64,000 bases of DNA from Caballeronia turbans (GTDB lineage Bacteria; Pseudomonadota; Gammaproteobacteria; Burkholderiales; Burkholderiaceae): NCBI GenBank assembly GCA_001544655.2, contig FCOD02000007.1, forward strand, positions 1 through 64,000, in the 5' to 3' direction. Positions 55,574-64,000 of the stretch are shown here, piece by piece; the stretch's first letter is position 1; each line of letters starts with the position of its first letter. Below the pieces are notes generated by a model. The model saw only the letters and a program-made list of their open reading frames with translations. It was not told the origin of the DNA and did no database searches. Made by a program: the position numbers and the translations under genes.

Positions 55574-56929
55574 CTATCCGTCGCACTGGGCGACGTCGAC
55601 CGCCTGGCGGAGGCATGAGCCGCGTACATATTGATGAAACGACGCTTTCCAAACCGTTTGCAGGTTGGACGCGAGATCCCGGATATCAATGTCATCGCGG
55701 GTCGTCGTCAGACATACCTGTGCGATGAAATCAGCGTTGTCCCGGGGAACGGCGTGAATGCGCCGAGCTTCCGCCGGCAACCAACAGAACTCATGCAATT
55801 CCAGGTCACCGCTTCGCAGAGATGGAAAGCGACTTTGTAGCGACGGCAAAACTACGTGATCGAGCAAGACGCTCGCGTCAGCGCCCATCGCCGAGATGAC
55901 GTCGGTGTCCTCCGCCACCCCAAGCATCACGGTCGCCGCCTGGCGGCTGGCTTGTGGTAATTCGCGCGGAATTTCTTCGCCGAATGCCTGATCGACCCAC
56001 AGGTGGTAAAGATTGACTTGATAGACCAGCGACGCAATCGTCCAGATCTTCATGCCTGCCGGCCGGCGATTCGGTTCGACAACGGCTGCGCGATGGCCGT
56101 CGTCGCTAAGCTTGATTTCATTGTGAAACGGCCCATTGCGCTGTCCGACCAGCAAGTTGGCCAAACGTCCGGCCACCGATATCGTATTCCGTTCGCGAGG
56201 TGTGATTCGCGCTGGCAAGACTTGTCCGAGCTCGACAGGGTATCGGCCGGTCGCGCTGATCTTTTCTGTAATAAAGGACAGGCTACCGATTCCATCGAAT
56301 GAAAATTCACGGCGATAGGGAATGAGTTCTTCGCAAATCACACCGTCAGAGAGATACGTTGAAACCTCCTTCAGAACGGCGGCGAGGTCGTCTCCTTGGC
56401 GCATGGTGACCACGCCCCGATTATTACCTTCACAGCTCGGCTTGACGACAAATCCCCCGGGATGCCGAACGGCAAATTCAGTTAGATCGGCCAGATTCCG
56501 GATCGGTGCACAATCCGGGACCATCATCCCTTGAGGCCCGAAGATATCCCGATGTCTCTGCTCAAGCGACCGATACGCGTGCTTGCTGAACGCCCCTTCA
56601 GCGAGGGTGCCGGAATCCACCGCTAGCCCAAGTGCCTCGAGAAGCAAGGCCCCGCTTTGCACAGCGTTGTCGGAAAACACCAGCCCACCTGCAAGTCGTG
56701 CGCGGTATGGTGCGAGTGCCACGAGGGCCCTTTCAACAAAGTCGTCGTCGCGCGGATTGAGGTCGATAACGCCATCGCAGATCGCTCGGTCGACATCAGT
56801 GGGCGTAGAACGGATGAGTAGCGACTGCGCACCATAACGGACTTTCGCATAGCAAGCCATCTGCCTTACATCTGCGACCCGCGAAAGATTGTAATCAACG
56901 AGTAGCAGGATTGGTTGAGCATGTATCAT
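55574..56929 (-). CDS. ATP-grasp ligase B
   Basis: A 451-residue ATP-grasp protein, distinct from A and C. The core contains FVVKPSCEGNNRGVVTMRQG, VICEELIPYRREFSFDGIGS, NEIKLSDDGHRAAVVEPNRR and a following PAGMKIW. The metal-binding block reads VVEPNRRPAG, where many homologues have EINxRxGG, so it retains Glu and Asn. It overlaps ligase A by four bases (ATGA) and is separated by 112 bases from ligase C. Probably forms an amide or peptide bond in a defined step of the same pathway. Confidence 0.85.
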   Translation of the reverse strand: MIHAQPILLLVDYNLSRVADVRQMACYAKVRYGAQSLLIRSTPTDVDRAICDGVIDLNPRDDDFVERALVALAPYRARLAGGLVFSDNAVQSGALLLEALGLAVDSGTLAEGAFSKHAYRSLEQRHRDIFGPQGMMVPDCAPIRNLADLTEFAVRHPGGFVVKPSCEGNNRGVVTMRQGDDLAAVLKEVSTYLSDGVICEELIPYRREFSFDGIGSLSFITEKISATGRYPVELGQVLPARITPRERNTISVAGRLANLLVGQRNGPFHNEIKLSDDGHRAAVVEPNRRPAGMKIWTIASLVYQVNLYHLWVDQAFGEEIPRELPQASRQAATVMLGVAEDTDVISAMGADASVLLDHVVLPSLQSRFPSLRSGDLELHEFCWLPAEARRIHAVPRDNADFIAQVCLTTTRDDIDIRDLASNLQTVWKASFHQYVRGSCLRQAVDVAQCDG

Positions 56930-58269
56930 CGTGCTCGCTCCTTCGCATAGCGTACAGTGACTGCGCTGTTGGAATTCTTTACTATTACTGGCAATAGAGT
57001 CTCACGCTCGGCCAGGTCAAAGTGCCACAACAATTGGCCCAGGAAAACCTCGCGAGAACTCGCCTGCACGTCGTCTCCCGCCTTCAGAAAAATCTGCGAA
57101 ACAACGGGCTTGGGCAAGTGATTTTCGACGGCCACATGTTCTATCCTGCCCGGCTCGGCGAAATAAACGCGAAAGAATGTACTCTTCGCATGACGCTGCG
57201 TGCCGTCCATGTCAAATGCCAAAGCTTTTAGCTTGTTGCGCCGAGCGTTCAGTGCGGACTGACCCAGCGACGCGTCGACCAGCAGATCCAACCAGAGATC
57301 CAACATGCTGTGCTGACCATTCAGCGACTTCACACTCGCCGAGATCAGACTCCCCCCAACCCGCGGATTGATCTCAATCAAATCCCATCGACCCGTATCG
57401 AAGCGTGCCTCGATATGAAAGCAACCCCATTTGCAATCCAGTTGTTTAAAAATCTCGTTGATCCAACGCTGGCCTTGCGCTATCGCGTCTGCATCGATGC
57501 TGCAGGGAGGGCATACACAACTGTTCTCGAGCACGGTCGTGGCGTTTTCGGTCAGCTCGCACTTTTCGTGTACGGCGAGTACGCTCACGTCGCCGTTGCT
57601 CAAGATGACTTCAAAACTGAACTCCCGGCCAGGGACGTAGTCCTCCGCTAGAAATTCGAGTCGGTTACCAAACGCCGATTGATAAATGACATCGTCGGAC
57701 GCTTCGTCGGCGACCTTGATGAGATCCTCCCAGGTAGTCTCGGGGCGCAACGAAAACGCGCCGTAAGAGGCGATTCCACACACTGGCTTGACGAACAGTT
57801 TTCGACCGCTCGCTTTAAGTTCATCAAGCGTTTCCGGGGTCAACCGGTGAGCGCGAGCACGCGTGAGGCCCAAAGTCTCCAGCGTGTTGCGCAATTCGCG
57901 CTTATTGCGCAGCATGCCGACCTGGGCGGGCGTAAGATCCGGTACACCCAGGTTCTGGTTCGCCAGCGCCATGAGATCCCGGTAGCCTTCCCACACGCAA
58001 ATGCAGCAGAGCAGGGTCTCGCCATCAGCTTGCAAAGTTTTGAGCGTGGCTTCGACATCCTCGGCAGTCAAGGCATGGGATTGCGTTGTAATCAGCCGGT
58101 CCGCTTTCTGTTCAAGTTCCACAAGGCGCGTCGCCTCGACTTCGGGCAGTGGCCGTGACGACAGAACGATGCCGCGGAAGCCTCGGGCCTTGACCGATTC
58201 CAAGAGATCCTCCATAAAGGAAAATCCGCAATGGCTTAGCAGTAGAACGCCATTCCTTTCTTTGGTCAT
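56926..58269 (-). CDS. ATP-grasp ligase A
   Basis: A 447-residue ATP-grasp protein. Key pieces are MLRNKRELRNTLETLGLTRA (lid helix), KLFVKPVCGIASYGAFSLRP, AEDYVPGREFSFEVILSNGD and DLIEINPRVGGSLISAS, the last with intact metal ligands. GREFSFE is usual in amino-acid ligases of this fold. ATG 58269 with GGAGAAG upstream is used; a GTG at 58272 is also possible. It starts 13 bases after the diiron enzyme stop and overlaps ligase B. Three such ligases in a row suggest successive couplings on one scaffold. Confidence 0.85.
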   Translation of the reverse strand: MTKERNGVLLLSHCGFSFMEDLLESVKARGFRGIVLSSRPLPEVEATRLVELEQKADRLITTQSHALTAEDVEATLKTLQADGETLLCCICVWEGYRDLMALANQNLGVPDLTPAQVGMLRNKRELRNTLETLGLTRARAHRLTPETLDELKASGRKLFVKPVCGIASYGAFSLRPETTWEDLIKVADEASDDVIYQSAFGNRLEFLAEDYVPGREFSFEVILSNGDVSVLAVHEKCELTENATTVLENSCVCPPCSIDADAIAQGQRWINEIFKQLDCKWGCFHIEARFDTGRWDLIEINPRVGGSLISASVKSLNGQHSMLDLWLDLLVDASLGQSALNARRNKLKALAFDMDGTQRHAKSTFFRVYFAEPGRIEHVAVENHLPKPVVSQIFLKAGDDVQASSREVFLGQLLWHFDLAERETLLPVIVKNSNSAVTVRYAKERAR

Positions 58270-58281
58270 CACCTTCTCCTC

Positions 58282-59037
58282 TTATGCCGCTGCCTTCCGA
58301 AGCTTGGGTTCCATCACGTCTTCGTACAACTCGGTGAAATAGAGTCCCAGCACTTTCTGATGCTCGCCAAGGTATCGCTTCAAGTGCTCGATGTCTTCGT
58401 CGTTTCTGAGCAGATGACGAATCACGTCCCAGACTTCACCTGGATGGTCGTCATTGATATCCGTGTGAGAATGCGCGACCTGGCCCGATATGTTGTCTTC
58501 GCCCACGGATTGCTTGAGAGCATCGATCTTTCTGGGCTCGAGCTTTACATTGACGTATTCCACCAGGTACGAATACGCCACCACCCCGAGAGGATCTTCA
58601 TGATCGAGCAAATAGGAGAAAAATCCAGAAAGCAATTTGGTGGACAAATATGGCTCGGTCGCCAGAAATTGCTCACGGCTGACCCCAGCTTTGGCCAGGT
58701 CCTGGATAAAAAGCTGGTCGTGAAGCATTTCTTCCCGCTCGTAATTGGCCCATATCTGCGCGGCCCTCGGACTACGCTTGGCGATTTCGGCAAGGGCCTT
58801 CGACTCAACGACGCGCAAAAGACGAATTCTCCAAGCGGTCTCGATCAAATGGCGGCGATAGTAATCCGGATCGACTACTTCACCTTCAAGGTGAGCGGCA
58901 TAGGGAACCGTTTGATACCAGAGTTCGACTTGCTGGTCGATAATCTTGTCTATTTCCTTTCTCAACATCGACGATTCGCTTGTGTTGATAAAAGGCACGG
59001 AATTAGGAAAGCCGACATTGTGGACTCGATTTGACAT
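58282..59037 (-). CDS. heme-oxygenase-like diiron oxidoreductase (HDO superfamily)
   Basis: A 251-residue all-helical protein of the iron-containing redox enzyme group (PqqC/TenA/heme oxygenase fold). Candidate metal ligands appear in order: Glu66, Glu103 and His106 (REEMLHD), Glu160 (SYLVEYVNV), His191, and His198 in HTDINDDH. Spacing matches UndA and BesC as I recall them. The usual Asp of HxxxDxxH is Asn195 here. Such enzymes use O2 for N-oxygenation, decarboxylation or C-C cleavage of amino or fatty acids. The ferredoxin gene 38 bases upstream may supply electrons. Third gene of the operon, upstream of the ligases. Confidence 0.78.
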   Translation of the reverse strand: MSNRVHNVGFPNSVPFINTSESSMLRKEIDKIIDQQVELWYQTVPYAAHLEGEVVDPDYYRRHLIETAWRIRLLRVVESKALAEIAKRSPRAAQIWANYEREEMLHDQLFIQDLAKAGVSREQFLATEPYLSTKLLSGFFSYLLDHEDPLGVVAYSYLVEYVNVKLEPRKIDALKQSVGEDNISGQVAHSHTDINDDHPGEVWDVIRHLLRNDEDIEHLKRYLGEHQKVLGLYFTELYEDVMEPKLRKAAA

Positions 59038-59074
59038 GATATTTTCTCTGTTCGTCTAATTTAAAAATAGGATT

Positions 59075-59365
59075 CTAGATTTCGGTGTTGATGGTGGCGG
59101 TGCCATTAATTTTGCATTGGCAGGCCAGTCTGAATCTTCCGTCGTCGTAACCGAGGAAGGTTAGAAGCTTGAGTTCCCGTTCGGTTGGCTCGCTGAGACA
59201 GCCAAATCCATTGAGCACTTCGATGACGCAAGCACCGCAAGCTCCTGCTCGGCAACCAGCAGGTATGACGTCACTATCCCTCAGTTCAAACTCCAGATCA
59301 CTCAGACGAGCCGACTCGGCTAGATGAACCGTCACGTTAAGCGGAAAAATATGTAAAAGTGCCAT
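59075..59365 (-). CDS. [2Fe-2S] plant-type ferredoxin
   Basis: A 96-residue ferredoxin. Cys38, Cys43 and Cys46 (PAGCRAGACGACVIEV) and Cys82 or Cys84 (LACQC) bind the [2Fe-2S] cluster, the plant-type arrangement. It is too small to be a domain of a larger reductase and no ferredoxin reductase gene is present, so it must be recharged by a housekeeping reductase. It lies just upstream of the diiron oxygenase gene and probably reduces it. Confidence 0.85.
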   Translation of the reverse strand: MALLHIFPLNVTVHLAESARLSDLEFELRDSDVIPAGCRAGACGACVIEVLNGFGCLSEPTERELKLLTFLGYDDGRFRLACQCKINGTATINTEI

Positions 59366-59415
59366 ACGAGTTAGTTGGATTAGATGGATTCCAAAAGTCT
59401 CCCTGTCGTGTTTAA

Positions 59416-59727
59416 TTAAAATAAGCCCGAATCCAAAAGTGGATTTGCATCGCTACTTGATCCAGCCGGATCAATAAACGGGATGATGGCTTCTTGATAA
59501 CTTTGACGATCCCATTCGCGTGGTTTCGCGCACCTGTCGTCAGGATCAGTTAGCAGGTCGAGTGAAAATAGAGGCGAGCGTGGCACGACTACTCCTATTA
59601 TGAAACGCGTCCCAGTGGAACAGAAAACGGACGCGCGTTGCGCGCCCACATAAAACCAGGTCCTCGGATTCAGAAAGTATTCCCGGAAGTGACTGTTCAC
59701 CAATATTGTTTGGTGCGAGTAATTCAA
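59416..59727 (-). CDS. small protein of unknown function, first gene of the ATP-grasp operon
   Basis: A 103-codon gene with lower GC. It starts with TTG at 59727 (weak ribosome binding site; GTG 59697 is an alternative). The product begins NYSHQTILVNSHFREYFLNP, has a hydrophobic-aromatic middle (GTRFIIGVVVPRSPLF), and ends with an acidic and small-residue tail, DPAGSSSDANPLLDSGLF. No signal peptide, no known domain. Its place at the head of the operon makes it a candidate for a carrier, binding partner or peptide substrate of the ligases, but nothing in the sequence proves this, and it could be a short non-conserved frame. Confidence 0.45.
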   Translation of the reverse strand: MNYSHQTILVNSHFREYFLNPRTWFYVGAQRASVFCSTGTRFIIGVVVPRSPLFSLDLLTDPDDRCAKPREWDRQSYQEAIIPFIDPAGSSSDANPLLDSGLF

Positions 59728-60595
59728 GACTTCGACCGCTAGGCCTTATATCGCCGAACGTCGACGCTTATTCGATGCGCAGCTCCATGGGTGCAGTTAT
59801 CCCACGACGACATCGCTTCCACATCCCCACAGAAGTGTGTATGCCAAGGTAGAGGCCGAGCGCTCAGAGAGACCGTGTCGCTCGTGGAGCAGGCGGCCGA
59901 CGTGGTCTACGTATGCAAGAGAACGGCACGGCTGTGTCGCCATAACGGTCATTCACATGATCGCGCCTGATGATGCCAAGCGTTACGCGATGATCGGAGG
60001 CGTTTGCGCTTATCGCTCGTTGCCGAAGTTGCAAGGTTGAAATGAGATAACAACAGGATACCTAATCGAGCGAAACTTAGAGAAGTCCGAGATAGTCGAG
60101 GATCTGGCATTCACGGCGCCGTTCTACACCTGACAGGTCGAGCGCTGCTCCGTATCGTTCGTTGCGTCTGATCGGCGGGATGTGACTGCTGCTGCATGCA
60201 CGACGAAATTCGACAAGCGATAGGCCGCTGCCGGCGGACCATGCCGTATTTCACGACAAGACGAGACGGACGCGCGGTGGTTCCCGACGTTCCATGGAAA
60301 AGTTGGCGCAAGCTCGCGATGCTCACGCACGTGAGCCGCGGTAGGCGAACCCGGCCAACGCTCAGCGTTATTGACGCGCAGCGCGAGCGGCGTCACTCGC
60401 GGCCAACGGCGTGTAATTTGGTAGGACTGTCGACGCGCGAGCACCTGGCTCCAGCAAGCGAGTCCGGCCACTGTCGCGTCGATCGTCATTGCGACGATGG
60501 AGGAATGCTTTTATAACTTGCGCACGCACAGCGCTTTCAGAGAGGGCGTTGCATGACAACGTTCGAGGGCGTGCGTTGCCCATGGCATCGGCGGC
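59728..60595. other. 868-base stretch without a clear gene
   Basis: Only short frames are present, none with persuasive composition. A piece near 60470-60560 (IVIATMEECFYNLRTHSAFR) might be the tail of a lost gene. The left part must carry the promoter of the minus-strand ATP-grasp operon; I could not identify clear -10 and -35 boxes. The lower GC ends at about 60590. Confidence 0.4.
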
Positions 60596-61666
60596 TCAGG
60601 AAGGAATGATGTGCTCGCGCTTCAGCCGGTCGAACAGATTGAAGAACGCATCGGGCGTGCTCTGGTAATCGAGAAATCCGAGCTTGCGGCTCTTCGACAT
60701 GTCCGTCAGCACTTCCATCGGGCGGCCGAGGTCGGCGTCCGTATGCCACCACGAGACGAGGTTATCGATATCGTGCTCGGCGAGCGCGTAGCGTGCCGCG
60801 ATGTCCGCCCAGGTCTGGCGAGCGCGATGCATGCGGCTTTCAAGCGGTCGAATGTGTCCGTCGAAGGGTGCCGGCTCCACGCCGAAATACTCCGCGATGC
60901 GCGCCCACATCCATTTCCATCGGAACACGTCCCCGTTGACGACATTGAACGCCTCATTGCGGGCCGAGGCAGACGTGGCAGCCCATTCGAGGTGCCGCGC
61001 GAGCAGACGGGCGTCGGTCATGTCGGTCAGGCCGTTCCATTGCGCAGCCGAGCCCGGAAACAGGAAGGGTTCGCCAGTCTCCTTGCATAGCGTCGCATAG
61101 ACGGCCAGCGTGACGCCCATGTTCATGGCGTTGCCCACTGCATAGCCGATGATGGTGTGCGGACGGTGTACGCTCCAGCTGAATCCGTACTGGCGCGCGG
61201 CATCGAAAAGCCGATCTTCCTGCTCGTAGTAAAAATTGTCGACCGGTTGCCGGCCCTGTTCCTCGCGAAACGGGGTTGTCGGAACGCTGCCTTGGGCATA
61301 GGCCTCGAAAGGACCGAGATAGTGCTTCAAGCCGGTAACGAGGGCTGCGTGCGACAGAGCGCCAGTGGGGCCCAGCGCCGCGAGCACATTCGCGACCATT
61401 GCTCCGTTGACGCGGATGTTTTCGGCTTCGGTCGCCTGGCGCGACCATGCAGTGAAGAAGACATGGCTGAACTGCCGCCCCTTCAGAGCGTCCGCGACCG
61501 ATGTCGTCGATGTGAGGTCGGCGGTGATCGATTCCACGCCGGCAGGCGGGGCCGTGCGACCGCGTGACAGCCCGGCAATCGCCCAGTCACCGCGCGACTG
61601 AAGGTGCTCGGCAAGATTGCGTCCGACGATGCCGGTGCCGCCGATGATTAGTGCTCGCTTGTCCAT
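60596..61666 (-). CDS. PRISE-family NAD(P)-dependent enone reductase
   Basis: A 356-residue extended-SDR protein related to progesterone 5-beta-reductase and iridoid synthase. The cofactor loop is IIGGTGIVGRNLAEHL, TGLKHYLGPFEAY contains the catalytic Lys region, and DNFYYEQEDRLF is the NFYYxxED motif of the PRISE family, with the Tyr. Enzymes of this kind reduce 1,4-enones. The gene is high-GC and outside the low-GC cluster, so it is probably a normal chromosomal gene. ATG 61666 gives a clean start. Confidence 0.85.
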   Translation of the reverse strand: MDKRALIIGGTGIVGRNLAEHLQSRGDWAIAGLSRGRTAPPAGVESITADLTSTTSVADALKGRQFSHVFFTAWSRQATEAENIRVNGAMVANVLAALGPTGALSHAALVTGLKHYLGPFEAYAQGSVPTTPFREEQGRQPVDNFYYEQEDRLFDAARQYGFSWSVHRPHTIIGYAVGNAMNMGVTLAVYATLCKETGEPFLFPGSAAQWNGLTDMTDARLLARHLEWAATSASARNEAFNVVNGDVFRWKWMWARIAEYFGVEPAPFDGHIRPLESRMHRARQTWADIAARYALAEHDIDNLVSWWHTDADLGRPMEVLTDMSKSRKLGFLDYQSTPDAFFNLFDRLKREHIIPS

Positions 61667-62034
61667 TGCATCTCACTGTGTTTTGAATTAATCGAGGCCG
61701 TCCGCGTGGACTGCTCATGTAAGTGTGAGGCTTGGCCGAAAAGTCTGCTTGCACCGAGGTGCGCGGAAAAAAAGACGGTCGAGCGGTTCTTTTAGCGGCC
61801 GTGGGGATGGGAGCGGCGCCGGCCATACGTGCAGGTGTGATCGGAGCTTCCAGTCCAAAGCGCCCGCAAAACATCTGAAGACGGTTGTAGATCGACCGAC
61901 GACCTCGATGTCGGTCCAGAAGGATCTCGGTAGCGCCCCCTGCGAGGCAAGCGCGGGCGGCTCGCGACAAATGCGCTGAAGCGGTGTCGCAGGGCAATGG
62001 CGCGCCGAGATCGCGCGCTGCATCGAGCGTCCCC
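61667..62034. other. 368-base intergenic region
   Basis: No gene is convincing; frames on the minus strand of about 100-136 codons have unlikely composition. It separates two minus-strand genes and should hold the promoter of the PRISE gene. Confidence 0.4.
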
Positions 62035-64000
62035 CTACGAAACGCTGCCTAGCCGGTTTCGTGTATTGCCCGATTCGACGATCAGTTCGTTTAACTGAGT
62101 GATGCTGGCGGGCTTGACCAGGTGATGATCGAAGCCCGCCTGTCTCGCGCGCTCGAAATGCTCCTCCCCCGCGTATCCACTATGCGCGATCAGCATGGTG
62201 TCTGCAAAATCGGGCGTCGCGCGCAGCCGGCGAGCCACTTCGTAGCCGTCCATGTCCGGCAACCCGATATCGAGTAGGACGATGTCAGGACGAAAGTCCT
62301 TCGCGCGCAGCAAGGCAGTTGGGCCGTCCTGCACGACCTGGACTTCGTGCCCGTCCAGCTTGAGCAGCATGGCGGTGCTTTCGGCTGCGTCTGCATTGTC
62401 ATCCACAATAAGGATCCGTCGAGGGCGCGTCGGTTGTGCGCGAATCGGCAGGGCGACTGCAGGGGAATGCTCCACCTCGATGTCTTCTGCGGGAAGCGCT
62501 GGAAGTCGAACAACGAACTGGCTGCCGCGTCCCAGCCCTTCGCTCGAGGCGCGTACGGTTCCGTGATGCAGATGAACGAGTCGCTGCACGAGGGCAAGGC
62601 CGAGACCCAGCCCGGCAGACTTACGGTCAAGCGAGCGTTCCGCCTGGACAAAGACAGTGAAGATCGTTGGCAAAAAGTCCGCCGCCATGCCGATACCGTT
62701 GTCTTGGACTGTCAGCGTTGCCTGACCGTCGTCGCGCGTAAGGGACACAGCAATTTCTCCGCCAGGCAAGGTGTATTTGATCGCATTGCCAAGCAGGTTG
62801 ACGACAATCTGTTCGAGCCGCATCGAGTCCCCTTCGACCATCAGTGATTCAGCCGGTAAGGCAAGTGACAGCCGGTGCCGGCGTGCGTCGCTTTCTGTGC
62901 GGATGGTGGCCACGCCGTGGCGCACGATCTGCACCAGATCGACGGGCTCGACTTTGAGCTTGATGATGCCGCGTGTAATGCGCGATACGTCCAGAAGGTC
63001 GTCGACCAAGCCGATTTCGTGCTTCAACTGCCGCTTTGCAGAATCGCGGGCGCGTTGCTCAGTGTCGGCGTCGACGTCCATCCGCTCCCATATCGCAAGC
63101 CCGTTGCTGATCGCCGCGAGGGGGTTGCGCAGTTCGTGCGCCAGCATCGCAAGGAATTCGTCTTTCTGATGGTCGGCCGCTTCCAGTCGGTCAACCAACC
63201 GCTGATGTTGCGTAATGTCTTCAATGGTGAGCACGATCAGTTCATGCACTCGTCCGACCACGCGGGCAGCATTGAGCCGCATCGTGCGGACCCAATTTCC
63301 TCAAATACATGCGTAATCACGAAGTCGCGAACGATGGCTTTTCGCGGGAGAATATTTTCGAGCAACTCGCGTAGGCCCGGGATATCCCACTGTCCATTTC
63401 CCAACAAATAGAGCATCGCACCGATCGTGGTATCGGACGTCGTCCGGAAGGTTTCGTAGAACGCGCGATTAGCCCGCGTAACGCGCAGGTCTGGCTCCAG
63501 CACCAGCAGCGGGTCGGACATCGTGTCGATGATCGCGTCGGCATAGTCACGTGCTCGCACCACATCGTCGTGAGTCGTCTTGAGTTCCTGATTGCGATAG
63601 CGCAGCTCATCGTTGGTCGTCGAGAGTTCTTCGTTCAGTGACTGCAACTCCTCTTTCGCCGCTTCGAGCTCTTCATTGGTGCTCTGGAATTCTTCGTTAC
63701 TTGATAGCAGTTCTTCTTCGCTTGACTTGAGCTCTTCGCGTGCGCTTTCGTGTTCCGCGAGCATGGTTCGAAGCTGCGTTCGCATGGCGCCGACCTCGGC
63801 GTTCAGTCGGACGATCTCTTCGTCTTTCGGATCCGCGCCCTGTGAGACGACCTTGCGCCCCAGACGTTGGCGCAACGTCTGCAACATCAGGGACTTCAAC
63901 GGCTCATCCTTTTGCGTCGACAGGGTATCCGAACTCTTCAGGCTGCCTTCAAAAAACGTCAAAAACCAGCGGCCCGCCGCTTCGGCGGTCTGGACCGGAT
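62035..64000 (-). pseudogene. hybrid sensor histidine kinase (CheB/CheR-PAS-HK-REC type), frameshifted and cut by the window edge
   Basis: Two frames that belong together. The right part (63237 to beyond 64000) reads EAAGRWFLTFFEGS, a long coiled coil rich in EELxSxNEE repeats (SSEEELLSSNEEFQSTNEEL), and a PAS domain. The left part (62035-63282) holds a histidine kinase (FLAMLAHELRNPLAAISN with the phospho-His, VNLLGNAIKYT, GLGLGLALVQ) and a C-terminal receiver (ILIVDDNADAAE, VLLDIGLPDMDG). The join, near 63280-63290, needs one extra base: FEEIG and TMRLNAARVV are in different frames but normally contiguous. So either a one-base deletion or a sequencing error splits it. The upstream CheB/CheR-like part is outside the window. 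Confidence 0.75.

Noticed and set aside
55510-58295. GCTGCCTTCCG repeats near 55510 and 58285 resembling the 3' end of selC as att copies
   Set aside because: Only 11 bases match and they lie within coding sequence or at gene ends; chance matches are likely.
60124-60516. Frames of about 107-121 codons on both strands as hypothetical genes
   Set aside because: Overlap each other, have poor composition and no ribosome binding sites.
1-64000. CRISPR array or long tandem DNA repeats
   Set aside because: No regularly spaced direct repeats were seen; the only repeats are coding ones in the HU tail and the Gln/Asn-rich protein.

Overview
The window looks like a chromosomal segment of a high-GC betaproteobacterium of the Burkholderiaceae, most likely Paraburkholderia or Caballeronia. 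The basis is the 5S rRNA 3' end at the left edge, the GC-rich codon use, the Gram-negative trimeric porins, a complete wsp chemosensory operon and the protein families as I recognise them. No search was run, so the genus is an inference.

Region 1 (1-6386) starts at the tail of an rRNA operon. It holds a lipoprotein, then a sugar-acid module: a LacI-type regulator, a palindromic operator, a XylD-like dehydratase and a XylB-like dehydrogenase that together resemble the oxidative (Weimberg/Dahms) entry for D-xylose or a related pentose. A metallo-beta-lactamase-fold lipoprotein follows. Region 2 (6462-15053) is a complete seven-gene wspABCDEF-wspR operon for surface-sensing c-di-GMP signalling; its WspR lacks the arginine of the inhibitory I-site. 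Region 3 (15054-34703) is mostly housekeeping or accessory core: a broken vgrG, small ORFs, a LysE exporter, an aldo-keto reductase, a ClC channel, a PLD-VTT fusion with an EEP hydrolase, an HU-like protein, a LysR/SDR divergent pair, an exonuclease-GIY-YIG fusion, the four-gene ATP-grasp/alpha-E/transglutaminase/Anbu cluster, a porin and a BrkB-family membrane protein.

Region 4 (34928-46877) is a selenocysteine locus. It contains a formate dehydrogenase alpha subunit with an in-frame UGA and a SECIS hairpin, its beta and gamma subunits, FdhE, SelA and SelB in one run of tightly packed genes, then two DedA/VTT membrane proteins and the selC tRNA-Sec. Everything needed for Sec insertion is here except selD.

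Region 5 (46878-60595), directly downstream of selC, has lower GC and is full of decayed mobile DNA: an integrase-like fragment, an IS91-type transposase remnant, an IS3-type remnant and a tyrosine recombinase remnant. Among this debris sit a second porin, a DUF2092 plus Gln/Asn-repeat secreted protein pair, and the most interesting feature: a seven-gene minus-strand operon (59727 to 52971) coding a small protein of unknown function, a [2Fe-2S] ferredoxin, a heme-oxygenase-like diiron enzyme, three different ATP-grasp ligases and an MFS exporter. This has the layout of an NRPS-independent peptide or amide natural-product pathway, and I do not recognise it as a described one. Region 6 (60596-64000) returns to high GC, with a PRISE-family reductase and a frameshifted hybrid histidine kinase that runs off the right edge.
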